A DNA stretch of 64,000 nucleotides from Baylisascaris procyonis (lineage: Eukaryota; Nematoda; Chromadorea; Rhabditida; Ascarididae): contig JAZARR010000172.1 of assembly GCA_037389465.1 (NCBI GenBank), forward strand, positions 3,077,501 to 3,141,500, read 5' to 3'. Positions within the stretch are counted from its first letter, which is position 1. The number at the start of each line of letters is the position of its first letter. This document shows positions 54,121-64,000 of this stretch, piece by piece. The translations under genes and the position numbers were made by a program. Under the pieces are notes generated by a model. It was not told the origin of the DNA. It worked only from the letters and a program-made list of their open reading frames with translations, and ran no database searches.

Positions 54121-56742
54121 TGTGACGTGACCTCAGGTGCAACATCCACTGAAATAGAATTGAGGCGAACACCTCAACACCTCTAAATATTGACTTCTTA
54201 ATATGGTTAATCATATCGCATATATAGAATTTAAACGAGATAAAGTTTTGAATTTTATAAATATTTTGCGAAATTAACGCATAATTAATTCTTCTTGCAT
54301 TATAGAAAATAGGCGTTGTTGAAAATTTCAACGGCTTCTTCAATATTTAGAGAAATATAAAGTACAGAAGTTAAAAATCTTTATCTGACTTTTCTAAATT
54401 TGTAAAATTTAACTAATATAAAAATTAAAAAAATAAGTAATGCATGAAACTGTCAAAAGAAATGATCAATAAGGTTTAATGAGGCTTATTCAAACTTGAA
54501 ATTTTTTTTTTCGAAAATATTCTAGTTTATTTGAAATTATTCATATTAGAAAAAAGAAAAGGAAAAAAAATTCCATCCAATGCAATCAGAAGCGTATAAT
54601 CGACGGCAACATATGTATGAATGATGGTTGTGTCTACGAAAATGGCGATGACGTCATCGAAATTATTACACAAACCAAATGATATAATTTCTATGTGCAC
54701 CCGTCTGTCACAAATATTCCCTCAACGTTATGATCTATTGCATCATATTTTCGGATAAAATTAGTTTTTTTTTAAAGTTTTATTTTAATAGTTGTAAATT
54801 GTTAGACATTTATTACTAATCTTCTAATGTACACAAAAAATTATCTGGTATTAAATAATCAAATAATTAAATAGCCAATAAATCAAATACTGAAATACTC
54901 AAATACTCAAATAATCAAGAATCCATCCTCTCGTTCTTGAAATGATTGAACGGTAAAGCGCATTAAACACAAACAATTCACAAAGAATAGCAGTGCAATT
55001 GCGTTTATGGAAAAATTATAAGTTAATGCTCGTAAGTTTTACTGTTAAATTTTCATCGTTAATGCTAGCAAGTTTTTATTATTGACAGCCGTTATACTAG
55101 GAAACAAATGAATGAGCAATTTTTACATATGGAATCGATATTTGCATTCGCTGATCGTACAACGACAAAACCAAACAGCTGTCTATAAGCTAAATCACTA
55201 CGTTGATGATGAGAAATTTTGTGTTTTCTATGCACAACTGGCAGCACAATTCTCTTTTGCTTTCGCAATTCATTATTGTGTTGTTTGAAAGAGGGGATTC
55301 AACTTTTATTTGCATACGAACAAAGAAAAATCTATGTGGAAAATGAACAAATGAAATAAGAATGAATGTTTCAAATAGACCGACATATAATCGCCTTTCC
55401 CACTTCTTGTTTCCTTTTCTCCCCCCTCCTCTACCCTCCCCTTCCGCCTCAACCACTCCCCTCCTCTTCAGCCTCTTTCTTGGAGCCTTCAATATCACGG
55501 GAGTTGTGTGCAAAAGAACAAAGAGAACTCGTTATTTGAAACGCTTTGTAGCGGAAATCAAATAAAATTTTTCAATTTAATTTTGAATTTTTGATATAAT
55601 ATAATAAATACTAAGAAGATAAGAAAAATATTTGTAAATTTTTAAAAAATTTATTACCTTTTAAAAAAAGACTCTGATCCGTCATTATAAGATATAAGAT
55701 ATAATAATAGACCGGTGAAATATTATAATATTTTCCCAAATAGAAAATTTATAAGATTCTTTTCGTAGTTATCGTGATAATATTTATGTGCAACAATTCG
55801 GAATATCATTGTGATTATTCAATCATTGAGGTGTTAAAACACGAATGTATAAATATAAATAATCGTTCTAAACGATGCCACTAAAAAGCAATCGATGGAG
55901 ATCGCAAAATGATGTGGCGATCATACGATGAAGATCAGATTCGTTTCGATTTTATCGATGAATAACTTCTCTTGTTTTCGATTTTCAGGAAAATTTGTTT
56001 CATTTTTAAAATAACAACTATCAGAAAAGATGAAAATTTCCGACTAAAAAAATAAATAAATATAAAATTTATTGAAAATAAACTAAGCATTTATGCATTT
56101 TCAGGTGAGCGCTTCTTTTTTTTTCATAAATAAGTAAATAAATTGAGAATGAAGCTTTATTAAATCGACTGTCACTAATTCCGCCCTCAAAATAGTGGAA
56201 AAAAAAATTTATAATAGAGATCAGCAATTTACTTAGACATTCTATTAGAATTATCGCTGCGAACATTATTAGAGCAATGTTTTCCTTGTTGTTGCTGTTG
56301 TTTTGATGCTTATTCAATTAATAAAGTGATCAGCTCAAAAAAAAATAGCATCAAGTAATCCTTTTCTTTGGGAAGGGAGTGGGGGAAGGGAGATAAACGT
56401 GCTGCAAGTGAAGTTAACATCTAAGACGATAAGAATAGAAAATCACATGAATTTCAAGTACATGAATAACGCTAAAATACCATATCTATCGTTTCCAATA
56501 TAAACATAAGAAATGCCTATTTACTAACGAAAAATACTGCGGTGCTATTACACGAATATATTTTTATTTAATATTACGGAGGAAGCGATTCGATGACGAA
56601 TTATATCGCATTAGAAAAAAAGAAGGAAAAACAATATTACTTACAATAACCATTGTAATAACAAATCGATGAGATTGCCTCATGAATGAATTAAAAATTT
56701 AAATTCACTAAAACATATGGGTAAAATTTTTTACCTCTGTAG

Positions 56743-56976
56743 CGAACAACAGATGAATATGGTGGTTTGGTCGGGAGTCGTTGGGAGTCGATGTACTCCA
56801 CTGGTCGGTTGGCTCCCCCTCGAGTACACAAGTGAAAACACAATCGTGTTTATGAACGAATAAGCACGAATACAGATGGGGTTATAATACAACAGCTTCA
56901 CAATACAAGTTCGTCGTTTCAAAGGCACAATGTGACAATCAAGAATTGACCTCACATATATTTGCCACACAAAGCG
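56743..56976 (-). mobile_element. Possible solo LTR-like segment
   Basis: Read on the minus strand, this roughly 234-bp piece begins TGTGTGG and ends GCTACA, the TGT...ACA form common to LTRs, and lies in a GC-richer block unlike its flanks. No second copy, target duplication or gag/pol frame is visible in the window, so this is only a suggestion. Confidence 0.2.
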
Positions 56977-57219
56977 GGGTTTTCTTCTTTTATCGCGAGA
57001 GTCTCGAAATATGGGTGAGAGTTTTGCTCTCTTCGTTTAGCTGTCTGTTCACTATAAATGAATATCGGGTCGTTCGAACTGGATAAAAGGGAACTCGAAA
57101 TATCGAAAGTCTTAAACAGGCCTGATCGCGGGCTCGTCCACTTGTGCCCCTTCTGGATCGGTCACCGTTTTCGTCCCAAGTTTGATTGCTTGGTACTGCG
57201 GGCTCGCCACCCGTCGGAC

Positions 57220-57241
57220 CTCAAACTTGGATAATTAAACC
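57220..57241 (-). ncRNA. SL1-like spliced-leader sequence (SL RNA gene variant or SL-derived retrocopy)
   Basis: On the minus strand these 22 bases match the nematode SL1 leader at 21 positions; the only change is T for C at position 11. The next two bases are GT, as at the splice donor of SL RNA genes. The 3' half of the leader (57221-57230) is the exact reverse complement of 57176-57185, so the transcript could form a stem with the leader paired, as in SL RNA stem-loop I, though the 35-nt loop is larger than usual. No Sm-site-like T run follows within 100 nt, which argues against a working SL RNA. Confidence 0.5.
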
Positions 57242-57571
57242 TTATATTCGAGTAAACAATGAAGCGATATGCGACACAACAAATAAACATGATATAGTGA
57301 ATCGTTGGAACTTCATATAGGTCCAGTAAAAGCTAATATCTGGAGTAGAGAGATTGTAGGTCCAGTGACCATTCGTAACACAAATCGCATGAACAGTTTT
57401 ACAAGGGGATTAACTGAACAAATACACGAGCTAAGGGCTAAATGAAGAATTCGATCGACATATATGAGAAGCTGAGCCCAATGCGTCTTCACTGTCGGTC
57501 ATTGGGCGAGTTGAATGAGCGATTTAAGCTTGTGAGAGGCGTGAACTGTTGAGGGCGTCATGAGCGGCGTA

Positions 57572-57893
57572 TCTGGTTTCATAGATCGGTGTCTTAGCAA
57601 TTAGCGATAGTCAATGTATTCGTCGTGACTTGCTCTTCTTATGCCATTCATGATACCGTCTTCGATTGATATCTCCCGCTCTCCAGCTGCATCGGTGTCG
57701 TAAACAAACATAACGCTTTCGCGAATATTCGCTTTATGGTTGCTCAACGGTGAATTAGCATTTAGCGCTAGTGACTGTATTCGTTGTGATTTACTCTTCT
57801 TATGTTAGTCATGATGCTTTCTCTGACTGACATTTCCGGTTCGCCGGCTGCATCGATATCGTAAATAAATGTAACGCTTTCGCGAATGTTCGC
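57572..57893. repeat. Diverged 161-bp tandem duplication
   Basis: Two adjacent copies, roughly 57572-57732 and 57733-57893, end in cgctttcgcgaatattcgc and cgctttcgcgaatgttcgc and are about 80 percent alike. The minus strand of each has a short open stretch (ANIRESV...YD.DAAGE), but substitutions are not concentrated at third positions, so coding is unlikely. Confidence 0.8.
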
Positions 57894-58936
57894 GACAACC
57901 TCCTTGAAAAATGTGATTTGCATTCTTTATTGTTCAAATAGTCGAGCACTAGGTATATTCGATCGATGCATTTCGAATGTGCATATACAAATGGATTGGC
58001 TTAAATCCTATTTTTCTGCAACATTTTCTAGATTCAGAATACGATCATTGGATAGTTCTATTGGATAGAATAGGAAAAGTTGAAAAAAAAAATGAAATCG
58101 TTTTATTCAATGCGTTCAATTCAAATTTCTAAATGAAATAATAAAAGTTGCTTGGGTATTATCAGCATAAATTGACTAAGAACAGTTAATGTATAGGTCA
58201 TCGACGTTGGTGGAATTTTTGGGCATTGCTCATAAATTTTTTTTTTTTTGAAATATGCATATTTATGGAAATTATGAATGAGATTCATTATGTTTTGCGT
58301 CAACGTAACCGTTACAGCAAAGCAATTTTTTTTTTTCTTCAAGAAAACCAAATTGAATATGTCGATCGTAAAAGAAAGTTTAGAGTCGTTTAGAGATCGG
58401 AAAAATGCAACTTCCACCAAGTGCAGTACTGAAATTTATGCACTTTTCTTCGTAGTTTATACCGGATGGTTTAGTTTATACCTGATGGTCATTTCACACA
58501 TGTGTCTGGTAGAGAGGTATTCTAAACCGCTTCTTGTCGGTGATCATTCATTGACTTGCATTATTACTGCCTTACCTTTACTTACTACAGATTTAAAAGT
58601 AACAACGACTTATTTGCTCTCATTATGGTGATGATTCAAACCCCAATACTATATGGACGCGCTTCACCGATCATTTCATGATGCGGTGAAAACGAGAAAG
58701 AACCGTAGATTTATTATATTTGTCTAAATAAAAAATCGCCCGAATAGAAGTTTCACTGAATAGAAACCTTTGTGCTGGAATGGTGTAAAAATCAAGAGCG
58801 ATAAGATATAAAAAATATGCAATGTATATATCAACTATCATTGATAACTATTGCAGCGAAAAACTTTTGCCCCATTAGAAGAGCAGGAAATAATTAAACA
58901 TTGCTCTGTATATCACAAACAATATTTTGTATCAAT

Positions 58937-58942
58937 TTTATT
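58937..58942 (-). terminator. AATAAA polyadenylation signal of alanine aminotransferase
   Basis: Minus-strand AATAAA 86 nt after the stop codon, the first canonical signal downstream. Confidence 0.65.
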
Positions 58943-59027
58943 TTCTCATTTATAAAATTCCATCAAATTATATTAGTGATGATTGACCACTAAGTTGAGG
59001 GTGCATTAGTTGCATTGAGCTATACGC

Positions 59028-62000
59028 TTATTTGTATGTCTTCATGAATTCGGCATGGAATGGCTTGAATCGTTCGAGCATCTCTTTCATCAGATCAGTT
59101 TGCGGCAAAATTGTCGTCCTATAAACACAGTAGGTATTCATAATTTCTTCAAATATTTTTTTTTCCAAAATAGAACACCAATTTTTCATGAAAAGTGAAT
59201 TTTCGAATTTTTTTCCAAAAAAATTCAAAAAAAAGTTAGAAAATTTTCTAAGAAATAAAAAATAAAAACAAGAGAAGAACGCCAATGACCGTCTCATATC
59301 GCCGTTTATTCTTATATCTCTAACGATACGTTATTGAGAAACGATTCAAATTTTAAGAAGCTTAAGAGGTTATGGGGGCAACGATTTAGAATAATCGAAC
59401 ACAAACATTTAGAATTTTTCACTAATCAAAATTTTCATTAGATGGGGTTTTCCATTTTTCTCAAATATAGTTAACTATCCTACAAAAATTCAGCGCATAT
59501 TTTCAAATATGAAATTTTTTTTCAATACTTAATAGAAATGCCGCTATATTTCTCTGACGTCATATGACATGATTTTTCCGGCACAAAATTCTCAGTAATT
59601 CGATGAGAAAACAAAGAGGCAATCATCTAAGAAAAAAAGATTTATGATTATTTTTAAAAAAATTTAAAAACGACCACTGAAACGATGATACAGTAATGGT
59701 GTGAATATTGCCCCACAGCTATCTAATGAGCAATTCATGCAATTAAATTTTAAAATATTCACCTGAAATGATAGGTTCCTTCCTTCTGTCCGAATCCACT
59801 ACCGGGTACAGTGCAAATACCAGTCGCCTCAAGCATTTTCATACCGTAGAGGAAATCAGGTTCAACGTTTTGTCGTTTCGCCTCTTCGATTGCTTTCTTT
59901 GGTAGATTAACCTTTGCAAAGGCGTACATTGCACCTTGCACAGGATTGCATTCGATTCCATCCAATGCACCATATGCCTCTTTCACTAACCTTGCTCTTT
60001 CTTTCATCGATTTCAGAATGCTCGTCTTTTCCTTAAATATCAATAGTTCTTGCAATTTTTTTTTTGCATTTTTTGCATTTTTTGCATTTCTTGCATGTTT
60101 TTGAAATCCATGGCTCTTAAAAAAGGTATATTTTTTTGACAACTAAGCATAAATATATTTAAAAAAAGAACATTTATAAAGGGTTGAAAAAGCTTGCACA
60201 AATTCATGAAAGGAGTTAATGTATCTTTCTATGCTCGAAAGAGTTAACGAACTTGAACAAAACAAAACTTTTTTCAAAGGACAGTGGTTCTGAATGTATT
60301 CAGTAGTATTCATTTAAAAAGATATTCAATTTCTGTATTCTTAGGCATACCTTGTACCATAGTTCGTATGAGGGGTCTCCAGGTTTTGGCGGATTTACGG
60401 CGCAATCCAAAGCAGCCTTAAATGTAAATTATAAAATGAAACTTTCAAAGAATATATTCATATTTTAGAAATCAAAAAATTTTAATAAAGAAACCTTATT
60501 TTTCAATAGTTTTATGGAATAAACACATCTAGTCGATTCAAATGATGGTGATAAGTACTAATTTAAGTTGGCAAGTAAATAAATAAATTTGGCAATAAAC
60601 ATACCTGGCCAAGAGCAGATGCGCATAATTTGGCGGAAATCATCTTCATGAACATCTTAAAGACCTCTTGATCGATATTCATAAACTCTATATAACCAGC
60701 ACGTAAACCACATTCACCCATATATCCTTTTGAGACCGAATAGAACGATACCAATTCTTGACTATAATAATAGGAATCCTATATATAAAACTTATAGAAA
60801 ATTTTGAGTGAAACTACTGTAAGTTTTTTTTTTTTTGAATATTTAAAGATATTCTCATTTTATAGTGATGTGAATCAAATCTTTTCCTATATAAACGAAT
60901 ATTCAAAAAATACTCATCAGAATCGAAAACATTTTGCTTATTTCTTATGTTCATAAATATTCGAATTTGAGATATTTCTAATTGCCATAAAATTTCAAAT
61001 GCTTATCCTTTCAACGCAGAAGTGATTAACTTTACTGTCTTCAAATTTGAAGTTGAAGATATTGTATCGAGCTAGTTGTTAAGCTATTGAGCTAAATTGG
61101 GCTAAATATTGAGCTATTGAGCTAACTATTGAGCCACTGAGCTAATTATTGAGCTATTGAGCTAATTATTGAGCTATTGAGCTATTGAGTTGAGTTAATT
61201 GAGCTTATTCTATGTTGAGCGAATTATTTAGCTCTATTTGTTAAGCTAATTTGTCTGTTGAGCAACAACAAATATTGAGCTAAATCAATTCGAGCAGCAA
61301 TTAAATTTATGCATAAATCTTTACTATGGAACTAGAGATTTGTAAAATTTTATTAGAAACTTAATTGATTTCAAATTAAAAATTCTATATTTATTTGAGA
61401 TTTCAGGTTTAAGTGAGTAGTAACGTACTCTTTATATTCGCCACCCATATCGAGCATAACCTTCTTAAAGCTGTAGAATTTAGAGTTCTCGTCGAAAATG
61501 TTGTCTTGATAGACCTGCAATAATAAATAATTGAACGCTTGTTCACCTAGAGATCTAAAAAAAAAGCTTGCCGCCATCCGAATTTTCAACACGTCTCATA
61601 AATGATCTACACTCCCATCTATTAATATAAACAATGAAGTTATTCAAATGAATTGCTAATAAGGCCTATATCAATTCAGGTGCGCTAATTTATTAGTTTT
61701 TAGACAGGTAAACCTTACATTGAACAAATAGTCAACTTTTAAAAACTAGAAGATAATAGTTGCTGGATATACTCTCATAGTTAGTGTGTTAAGTTTAACA
61801 ACTGATTATGTTATTTCAACTTATTTGCTAATTTTTATTACACACTGCATATTGAATTATTACTTTATGGTCGGTAATTAATGCAAATTCTGAAGGAAGA
61901 ATAATGTTTATATAAAAAAGATATTTTACATATTAATTCGTCATTTTTACTCAAGTGATTGCATATAAGTGATAAATTTTTACAAAAATATCCATCAAAA

Positions 62001-63954
62001 TAGAAGAATATGATAAAAAATGCGAAAAAAAGTAAGAATTTTATAATATTCACCTCATCAGCAAGAATTACAAGGTTATTTTTGTGAGCGAATCGAATGA
62101 TCTCCTCAATATTCCTTCTTGTAAGCACTTGACCTGAATTATTATTGATAAGTGTTAACTTAAATAGTGACCGTAGCGCTTTTATTATACAAATGCAATA
62201 ATATTACTTCCAAAATAGCTTAAATAATATTGAATTATCTCATGAAGTTAGCAATATTGAATTATCTCATAAAGTTAGCAACTCAGTTTAGCCAGCTACC
62301 TAATAGTTGATAAACCTTAGCAAAAAAAATTCTTAAAATTCGAAGCAGATAGCTGAAAATTGATCTAATGGTATATTTAAGTAGTAGGAAGTATGTTCCC
62401 TTTGAGGCATTGTTGAACTTTTAGAGAATCGGCTTACCCAATGCCACTTTTCGCTGAAGAATTTCCATACATTTTATACTAAAAAAGGTGTATATACAAT
62501 TGTGGTTATATTTTTGAAGCTTATATTTAAAAGCTTATGCAATTAAAAAAAATCCTATATTTCTCTTGAAAATTTTCAGGTGAAATTTTGATTTTAAAAA
62601 ACAGTTACCAACCAGCAGGATTGCCAGGATTGATAACACAAATCGCTCTTGTATCATATTTGCCTTTCGCCTCATTCAATGCACGTTCGCATTCTTCGAT
62701 GTTCAAACCCCACATATTATCTTCATCGAGATAATATCGTACCTAGACGAATATTTGAACGTTAATTCAAATCAACCCAAATTAAATAAAATAATTATTA
62801 TTAATCTTTTTACTTCAAATTCTAGGAGAAAACAGGTTTGAAATGCCTAAATTCTAAAATCCAAATCTATTGCCCAAGATTTAAAAGTGCTAATTGTGAC
62901 GATCACCTGATTATTGCGGTGACTAATTGTGACAGATAAAGTGACAAGTAATTAACAAAAATTGCGACAGGTAAATTGATGAAATACTTTTCGTTGCAAC
63001 AATTTCCTTCAATTTGAAGATTAATTATTAAACCTAGAATATTGGTATAATTCAATTGACGTTTTACTTAGAGAACATTATAGTGGGGTATCTCGATGTT
63101 ATTATATTGCAATCATGTGGGGACGTTAAATAGTTTTTCAATAGTTTATCGATTATATTACCTGTCCTAGACCAAATTCATCCAGCGTTGCCGAATAGAG
63201 AGGATATTGCGGAATTGGAATCATAATACCAACTTTACGATTGCTTTCTGTATTGACGAACAATTTCAATACGTTCTGAAATGAAAAAGGGGCGAAATAT
63301 TTCGATAAACTTGTTGAACTTTTTATAAATTTGAAAAATAAAGATGCAAAATTTTGAATTTTCCTATCTGGCAAGAGATAACTCGCCGAGAAAACAAGGT
63401 CACTGAATATTGAAAATAAAAGTCTGACTTGATAAAATAATCTTATTTTCGGAAAAAAAATCGCTATCTCTACCCTTACCATTTATCGGCTTGGATGAAT
63501 GCTTCAAATGAAAAATTCAATTTTTTATTGCTTTAGAGAGCATATATGAAACCATTTGGCAGAATTTTTATTAATTTAAGAAGCACAATTTGGGAAATAA
63601 CAATAAATCAGCGTTATCAGTAATATGCTATTTGCATTTAAAAAAGAAAATATGCTTATGTTTTTTTCATCGTATTTTCATTGTTAACGTTATTTATATT
63701 ATTTGTAACACATTGTAACATTTACAATTTTGTAACATTGTAACATTTGTAACATAATACTTCATCATTGTAACATTTATGTCACATTTAAAATGTTATT
63801 TACCATTTTTTAGGTATTTTTAGGCATACTTACTCTGATTCCCTCGGTGGTACCAGCTGAGATGACGATATTTTCATAATCAGTTGGGATACCATCTCTA
63901 CGAGTAATATATTCAGCGCAATGCTTCCGAATACATTCAATACCAGCGCTTGGC
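59028..63954 (-). CDS. GPT: Alanine aminotransferase (PLP enzyme), 3' nine exons; 5' end outside window
   Basis: Interconverts alanine plus 2-oxoglutarate and pyruvate plus glutamate, using pyridoxal phosphate. Exons, 5' to 3': 63834-63954, 63162-63275, 62613-62742, 62054-62133, 61429-61514, 60605-60761, 60351-60416, 59763-60031, 59028-59118; phases agree throughout. Motifs in order: GIECIRKHCAEYITRRDG, IPIPQYPLYSATL, INPGNPAGQVL, ILADEVYQDN (cofactor aspartate), SVSKGYMGECGLRAGY (Schiff-base lysine), CNPVQGAMYAF, TGICTVPGSGFGQKEGTYHF (substrate-carboxylate arginine follows) and a C-terminal FHAEFMKTYK. About 370 residues are present, the large-domain core and small domain; about 100-130 N-terminal residues, including any mitochondrial leader, lie beyond 64000. 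No damage is seen. Cytosolic versus mitochondrial form cannot be judged. Confidence 0.93.
61068..61255 (+). repeat. ATTGAGCTA minisatellite
   Basis: About 15-18 degenerate copies of a 9-bp unit attgagcta in the alanine aminotransferase intron between exons ending at 61429 and starting at 60761, decaying at both ends. Confidence 0.9.
63695..63795 (+). repeat. TTGTAACAT minisatellite
   Basis: Six to seven imperfect copies of ttgtaacat, the last about 40 bp from the donor of the alanine aminotransferase exon at 63834. Confidence 0.85.
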
Positions 63955-64000
63955 CTGTAATAGAGGATTTAAGAAGATTAGCATAATGAATTACCAATAT

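Larger units (their letters stand above)
54152..59027. other. Gene-poor interval between DUF229 B and alanine aminotransferase
   Basis: About 4.9 kb without a supported coding exon. It includes a CT-rich tract at 55415-55470, a GC-richer segment at about 56750-57900 with the SL1-like sequence and the 161-bp duplication, and AT-rich flanks. Frames at 55190-55565 and 58278-58631 follow low-complexity sequence or lack splice and domain support. Confidence 0.7.

Noticed and set aside
55190..55565. Overlapping frames on both strands
   Set aside because: Built on a CT-rich low-complexity tract; no domain or splice evidence.
57600..57735. Repeated coding domain (ANIRESV-type) in the 161-bp duplication
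   Set aside because: The copies are offset by 161 bp, not a multiple of three, both hit stops soon, and changes are mostly non-silent.
58278..58631. 117-codon plus-strand frame
   Set aside because: Passes through a poly-T run (poly-Phe), has no signal or domain and no matching splice sites.

Overview
The window is nuclear DNA of an animal and fits a nematode. It is very AT-rich, with many-exon genes, introns from tens of bases to over 1 kb, and many microsatellites and poly-G runs. Nematode hallmarks are a tandem pair of DUF229 (sulfatase-like) genes, a SPE-26/KLHL10-type kelch gene, 3' splice acceptors 5-30 nt before start codons (typical of spliced-leader trans-splicing), and a 22-nt match to SL1 with one mismatch. 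I cannot name the genus. All gene models were spliced by hand by following reading phase across introns; most lie in exons far too short to stand out as open frames.

Layout: (1) 157-1773, plus strand, a divergent cytochrome c in two exons. (2) 3379-18284, plus strand, FAN1, the UBZ/SAP/TPR/VRR-nuclease DNA interstrand-crosslink repair enzyme, 21 exons. Its introns hold a 27-bp minisatellite and a 117-bp triplication. (3) 20597-28496, minus strand, an 11-exon BTB-BACK-kelch protein. (4) 28900-30318, plus strand, a small secreted six-cysteine protein, head-to-head with the kelch gene. (5) 31670-41747 and 44827-54120, minus strand, two full-length tandem DUF229 paralogues with the same 13-exon layout. 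(6) 54121-59027, a gene-poor, repeat-rich interval with the SL1-like sequence and a 161-bp tandem duplication. (7) 59028-63954, minus strand, the 3' nine exons of alanine aminotransferase, whose 5' part lies beyond the window.

The genes form no single pathway. The main points of interest are the SL1-like sequence and its hairpin at 57176-57241; exon 8 of the two DUF229 genes, which differs at 2 of 199 bases while the adjacent exon 7 differs at 28 of 105 (a gene-conversion signature); loss of a conserved histidine in the second DUF229 copy; three GC-AG introns; cytochrome c with cysteines at normally invariant positions; and two copies of a tRNA-derived SINE-like element. I found no CRISPR array, bacterial gene or complete transposon.
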